The notes below the pieces were generated by a model. That model was not told the DNA's origin and did not search any database. It was given only the letters and a program-made list of their open reading frames with translations. From assembly GCA_913009285.1 (NCBI GenBank), contig CAJVYE010000048.1, positions 1-7,198 of the forward strand: DNA of 7,198 bases, given 5' to 3'. The stretch is from an uncultured Nitrospirota bacterium (GTDB lineage Bacteria > Nitrospinota > Nitrospinia > SZUA-224). A program made the translations under genes and the position numbers. This document shows positions 1 through 7,096 of the stretch, piece by piece (within the stretch, counting starts at the first letter, position 1; the number at the start of each line of letters is the position of its first letter).

Positions 1-69
1 GAGCTAGTATGAGTTGGAAGAGTGTCGTGTGGGGAGGCTGGCGAGTGTGGCATTTGGTATTTTTTTTTT
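1..69. other. Low-quality sequencing tail outside the left adapter (not genomic)
   Basis: This stretch lies outside the P7 end of the Illumina adapter, so it cannot be genome. Bases 60-69 are ten T, the strand-complement of the A-run read when a sequencer passes the end of a short fragment. Bases 14-35 match bases 4-25 of the reverse-complemented TruSeq read-1 adapter (beginning AGATCGGAAGAGCGTC) at 19 of 22 positions, a degenerate adapter echo. A TTG codon at 14 opens a reading frame that runs into the real transporter gene, but the start is spurious. Confidence 0.9.
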
Positions 70-135
70 CAAGCAGAAGACGGCATACGAGATAAAGGAA
101 TGTGACTGGAGTTCAGACGTGTGCTCTTCCGATCT
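70..135 (+). other. Illumina P7 / index / read-2 adapter contamination
   Basis: Bases 70-93 are an exact copy of the Illumina P7 flow-cell primer (begins CAAGCAGAAGACGGCATACG). Bases 94-101 (AAAGGAAT) sit where the i7 index belongs; reversed this is ATTCCTTT, which I recall as TruSeq index 27. Bases 102-135 are an exact copy of the read-2 primer, ending GCTCTTCCGATCT. Translated in the frame of the downstream gene it gives a well-known contaminant peptide containing KQKTAYEIKE and SSDVCSSDL. The genomic insert begins at about 136. Confidence 0.99.
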
Positions 136-2818
136 CTCCAGGGACGAACACGTTCGCTTATTTCATAATCAGATGAAACGTGAAATGTCCATTCACGATA
201 TGGTAATCCTTGGGATTGTGAATGAATCCCATCCAGATGGCGTCTTTAATCCAGAGTCTTTGCGTAAGATATATGAGCTTACTGAATATACCAAGACCCT
301 GCACTGGTATGATGAAGAAAATCCGGAAAAACAAGCCGGTGTAATCGGGGTTGATATAATCGCCCCTTCGACTGTAGACAATATTGAACAGGGCGGCCTG
401 GGAACAGTCAAATTCGAATGGCTCATGACATCACCACCTGCTACCATTGAAGGGGCCTTGGCCATACGCGAAAAGGCCTACCGGCTTCCTTTCTTGAAAG
501 GGACCCTTATTTCTGAGGATGGCAAGGCCTTGTGTCTGTACCTACCATTGACCTCAAAAGACGTTAGTTACAAGGTTTATTCCATGTTGAGCAAGAAGAT
601 TGCCACCTTTACCGGTGACGAACAATACTTTATTACCGGCTTGCCGGTGGCAGAGGATACCTTCGGTGTAGAGATGTTCAAACAGATGGCCATCTCTGCC
701 CCGATTGCTATGCTGATCATATTTTTGCTCATGCTGTTCTTTTTCCGTAATGTGGTCTTGATCATCTCTCCGATGATTGTTGCCATGGTTTCGGTAATTT
801 GTACTATGGGACTCCTTATTGCCACAGGTTATACAGTTCATATAATGAGTTCCATGATACCTATATTCATCTTGCCCATTGCTGTGCTAGATGCCATTCA
901 TATCCTCTCAGAATTTTTTGATCGTTATCAGGAAACAAAGGATCGCCGAAAGACAATGATTAGTGTCATGGATGATCTGTCAATGCCTATGATGTATACA
1001 TCTCTCACTACTGCTGCAGGGTTTGCTTCACTGGCCTTGACTCCAATACCACCAGTCCAGGTCTTTGGGATATTTGTAGCCTTTGGTGTAATGATGGCAT
1101 GGATATGGACTGTCACCTTTATCCCGGCATATGTGATGTTTATCCGTGAAGAGTCGTTAGAAAAATTGGGCGCTGTTCATCATAAGGAGGATTACATTGT
1201 TGAATCCCCATTTTCCCGTTTCCTCTCATGGATGGGGAGAATGACTTATAATCAGGCCAAGCTAATAATAGCCATAACCGTACTCTTGACCCTGGTGGCT
1301 GGATATGGAATTGGCATCATTGATATAAATGACAACCCTATTAAGTGGTTTACCCCCTCGCATCCTATCCGTGTGGCTGATAAGGTGCTCAACGAACATT
1401 TTGGTGGCACCTACCCGGCCTATCTGGCCCTGGAAGCTAAACCAAGCCCTATGACGCCGGATCAATATGCAGATATTTTATCACAACGTATCATTGCTCA
1501 TAGCAAGGAATTGGAAGAGACGATTCAAGCTTCTATGATGGTATTTGAGGCCTTACAAGTAGAGGCTTTACGTCTTGGCAATATTGTGTCTTCAAAAGAG
1601 GGCCTCCTTGATCATCTCATATCATTTGCCAACACCAAAATGGAAGAGGCTCCGGATGACCATTTTGAGGCATGGGATGAGGCACTACTCTTTCTCGATC
1701 AGGAAGCCCAACGGGACCAATTATTCAAGCAGCCAGAGATGTTGTCCTATATAGAGGAGCTCCAGAAACACCTTCTCACCACCGGTATTGTTGGCAAGTC
1801 GAATTCCCTGCCAGATATTGTTAAGACAGTACATCGGGAGCTTTTACTGGGTGATCCAAAGGAATTTAAAATCCCTAAATCAGCTAGTGCTGTAGCCCAA
1901 TGCCTGATCACATATCAGAACAGCCACCGCCCACAAGATCTCTGGCATTTTGTAACACCAGATTATAAAAAGACGGTTATTTGGGTTCAGCTAAGGAGCG
2001 GAGACAACAGAGATATGTCCAGGGTGGTAAAAGCGATTGATGATTACATAACTGCAAATCCACCACCGTTCCCTCTCAAACATGGATGGTTTGGCCTGAC
2101 ATATATCAATGTTATCTGGCAGAATAAGATGGTTAGTGGTATGTTGCGGTCATTTCTTGGAGGGTTCCTTGTAGTTCTTTTGATGATGACGATCCTTTTC
2201 AAATCATCCCTATGGGGGATGCTGGCCATGATTCCCCTCACCGTAACCATTGCTTTGATCTATGGGGCAATAGGTTTAGCAGGGAAGGCTTATGACATGC
2301 CCGTGGCGGTCCTCTCTTCCTTAAGCCTTGGTCTGGCGGTTGACTATGCTATCCATTTCCTATCCCGTAGTCGTAAGCTATACGAACAATACGGGTCATG
2401 GTCAGCCACAACAGGTCCGGTCTTCGGAGAACCAGCTCGAGCCATTTCCAGGAATGCTATAGTGGTTGGGATAGGGTTTCTTCCTCTAGTGATGGCTACG
2501 TTGATTCCCTATAAAACCGTTGGAATCCTTATAGCCTCTATCCTTTTTATTGCAGGTATTGCATCGTTAATGATTCTACCATCCATTATCACATTAACTG
2601 AAAGTTGGTTATTTCCTAAAACGAAGATATGTTGTTTTGTCTGCAACTGCACAACATGTACTATTACAGCTATTACAGCTGTTCTACTTTTGGTAGTCAA
2701 TATCCACCAGTTTCTTTCAGTAGGGTGGACCACCCTGACTTGGTTCAGTCTCGGAGCAATCATTATTTTAGGGAGTATATGCGGCCTCATGTCCCGGAGT
2801 AAAAAATGTAGAATCTAA
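136..2818 (+). CDS. RND/MMPL-family inner-membrane transporter, 5'-truncated by the contig end
   Basis: Probable proton-driven RND-superfamily exporter of the MMPL type, in the inner membrane. The first whole genomic codon is at 137, giving 893 residues (numbered from there). About 180 residues of the first periplasmic domain remain (with VNESHPDGVFNPES and APSTVDNIEQGG), followed by five membrane segments (about 184-335). TM7 is at about 375-395, a second periplasmic domain at about 396-664, and TM8-12 at about 667-819. The two half-repeats carry related membrane motifs: LDAIHILSEF near 251-260 and VDYAIHFLSRS near 735-745, the acidic residue plus His pattern typical of MMPL proteins. TM1 and the true start are missing, so the whole protein was probably 930 residues or more. 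Beyond TM12 there is an extension with a cysteine cluster (832-841) and two further hydrophobic segments (about 842-860 and 866-885). It probably shares a transcription unit with the LolA-like and barrel genes that follow, which suggests lipid or hydrophobic-cargo export. The substrate is unknown. Confidence 0.92.
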
Positions 2819-2866
2819 ACCTATTTCAACTCAAATAATCCGCCGAAGGCTATAAGTGCTGGGTGG

Positions 2867-2890
2867 CACGGACAAACTTGTTTGTCCGTG
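2867..2890. repeat. Perfect 11-bp inverted repeat (hairpin) between transporter and LolA-like gene
   Basis: The arms CACGGACAAAC (2867-2877) and GTTTGTCCGTG (2880-2890) are exact reverse complements around a two-base centre. As RNA this folds as a ten-pair stem with a CTTG loop. No clean U-tract follows; the next bases are TGGGGGTATTTT, so a classical intrinsic terminator is unlikely. It could be a dispersed palindromic repeat, a transcript-processing or stabilising hairpin, or a weak attenuator. The rest of the 133-base gap (2819-2951) contains only the mini-ORF and ribosome binding sites described separately; I see no convincing promoter. Confidence 0.85.
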
Positions 2891-2924
2891 TGGGGGTATT
2901 TTCAGATGAAAGGAGTAATGGAAA

Positions 2925-2951
2925 ATGGTAAAAAAGAAAGGAGGTATTTAA
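2925..2951 (+). CDS. Possible 8-codon leader mini-ORF coupled to the LolA-like gene
   Basis: ATG at 2925 opens a frame encoding MVKKKGGI. It ends with TAA at 2949-2951, immediately before the GTG start (2952) of the next gene and in the same frame. An AAAGGAG at 2909-2915 stands nine bases upstream of the ATG, a normal Shine-Dalgarno distance, so translation is plausible. The mini-ORF contains the Shine-Dalgarno of the downstream gene, so a ribosome translating it would cover and then release that site. This could give translational coupling. It may equally be chance in purine-rich leader sequence; no homology can be judged at this length. Confidence 0.3.
   Translation: MVKKKGGI
2937..2945 (+). 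promoter_or_regulatory. Strong ribosome binding site setting the GTG start of the LolA-like gene
   Basis: AAAGGAGGT is a full-length match to the anti-Shine-Dalgarno end of 16S rRNA. It leaves seven bases (from the last G of GGAGG, 2944) before GTG at 2952. An in-frame TAA lies directly upstream at 2949-2951, so no longer start is possible, and the signal peptide begins correctly from this GTG. Confidence 0.9.
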
Positions 2952-3809
2952 GTGACAATTATAATAAAACTTTTTAGGATCATATATTTTTTATTGATAT
3001 TACTGTTTAGTACCTCATACCAATTATCGTGGGCAGAGGAGGTAAAGACGATGGCATCTTCTATAAAGATACCATCCGTGAATGACATTATCAAGAATGC
3101 TAATAGGGTCGCCTATTACCAGGGAAGGGACGGGCGTGCAAAGGTTTCAATGACTATTATGGATAGCCAGGGACGTTCACGATACAGGCAATTTACTATC
3201 CTTCGTCTAAATAAGGATGCAGAAGATCAGTGTTGTGGCGACCAGAGGTTTTATGTCTATTTCCATCGCCCTGCTGATGTAAACAAAATGGCGTTCATGG
3301 TCTGGAAACATATAAATAAGGATGATGACCGATGGCTTTACCTGCCTGCCTTGGACCTGGTAAAACGCATCGCAGCCTCAGATGAGAGAGCCAGTTTTGT
3401 AGGTTCCAATTTTTTTTACGAGGATGTTTCAGGCCGGAACATCAACGAAGATATCCATGAATTGGTCGAGACAACCAAAACCTATTATACCTTGAAAAAT
3501 ACTCCCAGGGACCCTAAGCCGGTTGAGTTCGCGTATTATACAATGTGGATTCATCGCAAGACATTTGTGCCTGTAAAGGTTGAGTATTATGATAAAAAGG
3601 GAGAGAAATATAGAGTGTATGAGGTCTTGAAAGTGGATACCATCCAGGGATTTCCCTCAATAACCAAGTCCAGGATGTCAGATCTGCGTACAAAAGGGGA
3701 GACGATCATTGAATACCGTGATGTAAAGTATAACATTGGCCTGCCTGATAAGATTTTTACTGAGCGGTATCTCCGGCGTGCTCCTAAAAAATATTTGAAA
3801 AAGAAGTAA
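2952..3809 (+). CDS. Periplasmic LolA-like outer membrane lipoprotein-sorting family protein
   Basis: The 285-residue exported protein belongs to the LolA-like 'outer membrane lipoprotein-sorting protein' family (PF17131 type), typically encoded beside RND/MMPL transporters. Residues 1-28 form a signal peptide: a hydrophobic stretch (IIYFLLILLF) and a signal peptidase I site SWA|EE at 28/29, with no lipobox Cys. The mature part has the alternating strand pattern of a LolA/LolB half-barrel, which in characterised relatives shelters acyl chains. The best family signature is at 124-161, including DDRWLYLPALDLVKRI and GSNFFYEDVSG. A Cys-Cys pair at 94-95 is unusual. The C-terminus is basic (RRAPKKYLKKK). 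Its start is GTG with an excellent ribosome binding site. The barrel gene starts seven bases after its stop, so the two are almost certainly co-transcribed. Role as a periplasmic carrier between the transporter and the barrel is inferred from context. Confidence 0.87.
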   Translation: MTIIIKLFRIIYFLLILLFSTSYQLSWAEEVKTMASSIKIPSVNDIIKNANRVAYYQGRDGRAKVSMTIMDSQGRSRYRQFTILRLNKDAEDQCCGDQRFYVYFHRPADVNKMAFMVWKHINKDDDRWLYLPALDLVKRIAASDERASFVGSNFFYEDVSGRNINEDIHELVETTKTYYTLKNTPRDPKPVEFAYYTMWIHRKTFVPVKVEYYDKKGEKYRVYEVLKVDTIQGFPSITKSRMSDLRTKGETIIEYRDVKYNIGLPDKIFTERYLRRAPKKYLKKK

Positions 3810-3816
3810 TGATTTA

Positions 3817-5292
3817 ATGATAAAGATATTGTTGCGAAGATTACACATCTTGTTGCTGATCTTAGCGCTGCTTGTGTCAGTTGTGTATGCACAGGACGAG
3901 CCTTCCTTGCCATCCGGGTTGGGCGAGGATGAACTAAAGGATGGAGAGGAACCAGCTTTGCCTTCTGGCCTAACCCAGTCCGGGGATAAAGGTTCGACTG
4001 TAGAGCCAGCGCTCCCTCAAGGTCTCACAGAAAAACCGGAGGGGCCTCCAGACAAGGAGGCTGAAATGATAAATAATATTACCAAGATAGCTTTTGATAT
4101 GACCGGCTATTGGGATGCAAGGGTTGGGGTACGGACACAACAAGATCCTTATGAAAAGGATATGTCCCTGGGTGAGACTCGCCTCCAGTTAGAGATAGAA
4201 AGGGATTGGACCATGGCGACCTTCAGGCTGAAAACAGATCTTCTCTATGACCCTGTCTTCAACCATCATAGAATCCACATGGAGAAAGGCCAGGGATGGC
4301 TTGATCTCAGAGAGACAAGTCTCTCGTTAACACCGACGAGTTTCATGGACGTAAAAGTGGGTCGGCAAATACTGACCTGGGGCACTGGTGATATGCTCTT
4401 CATAAACGACTTATTTCCCAAGGACTGGAACTCCTTCTTTATCGGACGTGATTCAGAGTATCTTAAAGCCCCATCAGATGCAATAAAGACTTCTCTTTAC
4501 AGTGGTCTGGTCAACATAGACATTATTTACACACCTTGTTTTGATTCAGACCGCTACATTGATGGTAGACGTATCTCCTACTGGAATGGGATGATCGGGC
4601 GTAGGGCAGGCAGAGATGCCCAGGTGCGTGTTGATATGCCGGATGATTGGTTCGATGATGACGAGGTGGCCTGGCGTATCTTCAAGAACTTAAGAGGGTA
4701 TGAACTGGCCATTTATGGTTATCAGGGGTTCTGGAAGAGTCCTGGCGGTACTGATCCCGTCTCGGGTCTGTCAATCTTTCCGGGACTCTCAGTATACGGG
4801 GCAAGCGCACGAGGGGTTGTCAGTAAAGGGATTAGTAATATAGAAATTGGCTATTACGACTCAGAAGATGATTCTAATGGTACTAATCCCTTTGTGCGAA
4901 ATAGCGAATTCCGTTTTTTATTAGGATATGAGCAAGAAGTGGCCAAAGATCTCACCGTCGTTATTCAATACTACCTTGAGCACATGATAGACTATGACAA
5001 CTACCAACGTACCTTGCCATCGGTCAGTCGGATAGCCGACAAAAATCGCCAGGTGGTAACGTTACGCCTGACCAAACTGCTGATGAAACAAGACTTAAAG
5101 TTGTCACTCTTCACATATTACTCCCCAACAGACAATGATGCATATCTGAGGCCTATAATTCACTATAAGATTGACGACCATTGGTCCTGTGATGTTGGCG
5201 GAAATCTCTTTTTTGGAAAGGATGATCATACCTTTTTCGGCCAGTTCGAAAAGAACAACAACATGTATGCTGGCATGCGATACAGTTTTTGA
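3817..5292 (+). CDS. Outer-membrane beta-barrel protein (DUF1302/porin-like), third gene of the transporter cassette
   Basis: The 491-residue protein begins with a signal peptide (RRLHILLLILALLVSVVYA|QD, cleavage after residue 25). It continues with a Pro/Glu/Gly-rich linker holding three copies of EP(S/A)LP(S/Q)GL (28-70). From about residue 88 it shows alternating amphipathic strands with aromatic girdle residues, for example GYWDARVGVR, GETRLQLEIE and ATFRLKTDLLYD. It ends in AGMRYSF, the C-terminal aromatic signature recognised by the BAM machinery. The segment VGRQILTWGTGDMLFINDLF (about 181-200) recalls the DUF1302-type barrels found beside MMPL transporters and LolA-like proteins. The family assignment is from pattern only; the barrel and outer-membrane location are firmer. 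The start ATG at 3817 is seven bases after the previous stop, with only a weak purine-rich site (GAAAAAGAAG) overlapping that stop, which suggests translational coupling. A generic porin is the main alternative. Confidence 0.78.
   Translation: MIKILLRRLHILLLILALLVSVVYAQDEPSLPSGLGEDELKDGEEPALPSGLTQSGDKGSTVEPALPQGLTEKPEGPPDKEAEMINNITKIAFDMTGYWDARVGVRTQQDPYEKDMSLGETRLQLEIERDWTMATFRLKTDLLYDPVFNHHRIHMEKGQGWLDLRETSLSLTPTSFMDVKVGRQILTWGTGDMLFINDLFPKDWNSFFIGRDSEYLKAPSDAIKTSLYSGLVNIDIIYTPCFDSDRYIDGRRISYWNGMIGRRAGRDAQVRVDMPDDWFDDDEVAWRIFKNLRGYELAIYGYQGFWKSPGGTDPVSGLSIFPGLSVYGASARGVVSKGISNIEIGYYDSEDDSNGTNPFVRNSEFRFLLGYEQEVAKDLTVVIQYYLEHMIDYDNYQRTLPSVSRIADKNRQVVTLRLTKLLMKQDLKLSLFTYYSPTDNDAYLRPIIHYKIDDHWSCDVGGNLFFGKDDHTFFGQFEKNNNMYAGMRYSF
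3898..4029 (+). repeat. Three in-frame peptide repeats in the linker of the barrel protein
   Basis: The mature N-terminus carries EPSLPSGLG (residues 28-36), EPALPSGLT (45-53) and EPALPQGLT (63-71), spaced 17 and 18 residues apart. They are separated by acidic or polar spacers. The DNA copies have diverged (for example CCTTCCTTGCCATCCGGG against CCAGCTTTGCCTTCTGGC), so selection on the peptide or an old duplication is more likely than recent slippage. The position before the barrel suggests a flexible periplasmic tether or docking segment. Confidence 0.85.
5264..5290 (+). terminator. Weak terminator-like hairpin overlapping the end of the barrel gene
   Basis: TGTATGC (5264-5270) can pair with GCGATACA (5277-5284) with one bulged G and a six-base loop. 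Five T (5286-5290) follow almost at once and run into the TGA stop. The stem is short and AU-rich and lies inside coding sequence. The gap to the convergent gene is only 14 bases, so any terminator must overlap a gene. Chance folding is a real alternative. Confidence 0.25.
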
Positions 5293-5306
5293 GTTGTAGT
5301 CCCGCA

Positions 5307-6179
5307 TTATTTCACCATCATTGATATCGGGACAATATCTATTCCTTCTTCTCTTAGCTTTGGTATCATTTCCTTGAGCGCCTTAGCAGTCACTTTATAT
5401 GGATGACCAATACCTATAGCGCTGCCATTTTTTTTTGCTATCTCTGCAAGCTTCATTATCTGCCTGCTTATATAATCTATCTCTTCTATATTGTCAAGGA
5501 ACAATTTACGTTGAGCGGTCTTTAATCCCAGTTCCTTTGCCACCCTGAATGCCACAGTCTTTGATGATGTAATACTATCAAGAAAAAAGAGATCTTTCTT
5601 CCTTATTATATTAAGAATAACCCTCATTATATATTCATCCTCTGTAAGTTTTGATCCCATATGGTTATTTATACCGATGATGAAAGGGACAGAGTTAATA
5701 TCCTTTGTCAACTCATATTCCAGATCCTTTGTTGTCATGCTGCTTATTATTGCCCCTATTCCTGGATCTATATCAGGATAACCATGTGGTTCCATTGGGA
5801 GATGTAACAGGATATCCCGATCAAATCTATTTATCTCTTCAGCTATGGTCTCAGACAAGTGAAGATGAGGAAGAATTGAGAATGAGATAGGGGCATTGAT
5901 CTTAATAAACTCCTCTACTATCTCTCTATCCCACCCAATGTCATCTATAAGGATAGCTACGGCATTTCTATTATCCTTTATAGATGATCTGCTTTCATAT
6001 CTTTTTTCAATTTTCGGTATATAGCTATAATTCTCATATTTCTGTGCCTTTTTCGGTAGAGTGTTATTCCTTTCTTTCTGAAGATATCTTAGCAGAGGAA
6101 TGCTCAGGGCAAGGATGAAAATGAGAGAGATAATGACAATCCATAGCCCCAATAGACCATGATGTGATGATTTCGTCAT
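5307..6179 (-). CDS. Divergent polysaccharide deacetylase family protein (PF04748 / DUF610, YibQ-like), membrane-anchored
   Basis: The 290-residue protein has an N-terminal membrane anchor (about 11-30, LWIVIISLIFILALSIPLL) with no evident cleavage site. A charged linker leads to a NodB-like barrel domain from about 73 to 290. Family hallmarks are AILIDDIGWD (75-84, with the Asp pair at 79-80), LLHLPMEP (124-131), GINNHMGSKLT (169-179), FFLDSIT (198-204), RKLFLDN (224-230) and AIGIGHP (254-260, His259). These fit the metal-binding Asp/His sites and the overall size of the family. The catalytic domain probably faces the periplasm. The activity is predicted to be envelope polysaccharide deacetylation, but in many members it is unproven. 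It lies 10 bases downstream of the S41 protease gene in what looks like one operon. E. coli yibQ similarly adjoins envC, a peptidoglycan hydrolase activator gene, which supports a role in cell-wall remodelling. Confidence 0.92.
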   Translation of the reverse strand: MTKSSHHGLLGLWIVIISLIFILALSIPLLRYLQKERNNTLPKKAQKYENYSYIPKIEKRYESRSSIKDNRNAVAILIDDIGWDREIVEEFIKINAPISFSILPHLHLSETIAEEINRFDRDILLHLPMEPHGYPDIDPGIGAIISSMTTKDLEYELTKDINSVPFIIGINNHMGSKLTEDEYIMRVILNIIRKKDLFFLDSITSSKTVAFRVAKELGLKTAQRKLFLDNIEEIDYISRQIMKLAEIAKKNGSAIGIGHPYKVTAKALKEMIPKLREEGIDIVPISMMVK

Positions 6180-6187
6180 CTTAGTTG

Positions 6188-6192
6188 CCTTA
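6188..6192 (-). promoter_or_regulatory. Ribosome binding site of the deacetylase overlapping the protease stop codon
   Basis: On the minus strand TAAGG (6192 to 6188) combines the TAA stop of the protease gene (6192-6190) with a short Shine-Dalgarno, eight bases before the ATG at 6179-6177. The arrangement indicates co-transcription and probable translational coupling, and it supports the chosen ATG. Confidence 0.5.
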
Positions 6193-7096
6193 GGATTTCT
6201 TTTTTTCTTCTTTAGAATTCATTATGTTATTCCTAAATATATTCACTCCCTTCAATATACTTATGGCCCTCTCGAGTTGGTTATCCCCTTTAATGGCCTT
6301 ATAATCACTCTCTTTTGTCCTCTCTTCTTCTGTCTTTTGGTCTTGACGATCTATTATACCTTTCTCATCTCCTTTGAGGTGCCGCTTGAGATCCTTTTCC
6401 CTTATTATGTTGATCTTTGATTTGGAGACAGAATCCTCTTTAATCATTGGTATATTCTCTACTATTATATCTGGTATGATTCCCTTCTCCTGTATTATAC
6501 GACCATTTGGGGTATAGTACCTTGCTGTAGTTAATCTTAATCCAGATCCATCACTCAGGGGAATAACTACTTGAACTGATCCTTTCCCGAATGTTTGTGT
6601 TCCTAATATCAATGCCCTATTGTGATCCTGAAGTGCCCCGGCTACGATCTCTGATGCACTAGCGCTACCGGCATTAACTAAGACAATTAATGGAAGTTTG
6701 CACTTCTTTTTTGTTGCAAATTCCATATTTTGTTCATCTGTACGACCCTTTGTATAGACAATTAACTTTCCCTTGTCTAAGAATCTATCAGATACTGCTA
6801 CAGCCTGATTCAGGAGACCTCCAGGATTGGATCTCAAGTCAAGAATAAGCCCGGTTACCTCTTTCTTTTTTACCAGATCTTCTAGTGCCTTATCCAGGTC
6901 CTTGTCTGTAGTCTTTTTAAAACTACTGATTCTTATATATCCTATATCATCGATCGTCTTGTGTTTTACACTTTTGATCTTTATAATCCCCCTAGTGATG
7001 GTAAAATCTTGCGGACTTTCGAACCCATTACGCATTATTGTGATTGTCACAGATGTCCCTTTGGGGCCCCTCATCTGCTTTACAGCATCCATAAGT
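6190..7096 (-). CDS. ctpA: S41 carboxyl-terminal processing protease (CtpA type), N-terminus lost at the contig end
   Basis: Serine/lysine-dyad endopeptidase that trims or degrades envelope proteins from their C-termini in the periplasm. Numbering is from the Met at 7092-7090, an internal codon: the frame remains open to the adapter (the codon before it is Leu) and the sequence starts inside the PDZ domain at LMDAVKQMRGPKGT. The end of the PDZ domain is at 1-40 and the S41 core at about 48-210. Catalytic motifs include LILDLRSNPGGLL (82-94), AGSASASEIVAGAL (141-154, nucleophile most likely Ser145) and FGKGSVQ (169-175, Lys170). The Ser-Lys spacing of 25 fits the family. ARYYTPNGRIIQEKGIIPDI closes the core. 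A charged tail (about 215-300) with DLKRHLKG and QLERAISILKG follows, as in deltaproteobacterial members. The signal peptide, N-terminal helices and most of the PDZ domain are missing, so I expect roughly 130 residues upstream. Confidence 0.95.

Noticed and set aside
60..69. T-run as a possible terminator
   Set aside because: It directly adjoins the outer end of the P7 adapter and is the complement of a read-through A-run.
14..136. TTG start at 14 giving a 934-residue transporter
   Set aside because: Bases 1-135 are sequencing tail plus adapter; the true start is missing and the genomic reading frame begins at about 137.
193..1465. Several minus-strand frames opposite the transporter (193-465, 554-841, 577-825, 928-1116, 1262-1465)
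   Set aside because: All are antisense to a continuous conserved transporter frame, with no family resemblance.
2661..2680. Short tandem repeat (TATTACAGC twice) near the end of the transporter gene
   Set aside because: Only two copies of nine bases, inside coding sequence for a simple hydrophobic segment; chance or local duplication without further support.
3587..3913. Minus-strand 108-residue frame opposite the LolA-like and barrel genes
   Set aside because: It overlaps two well-supported genes on the opposite strand, has no recognisable domain and crosses their junction; treated as a shadow.
5705..5890. Plus-strand 61-residue frame inside the deacetylase gene
   Set aside because: It is antisense to conserved deacetylase motifs, with no ribosome binding site or domain seen.
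7090..7092. ATG as the start of the protease
   Set aside because: It lies inside the PDZ domain motif LMDAVKQMRGPKG; the frame stays open to the adapter, so it is an internal Met.
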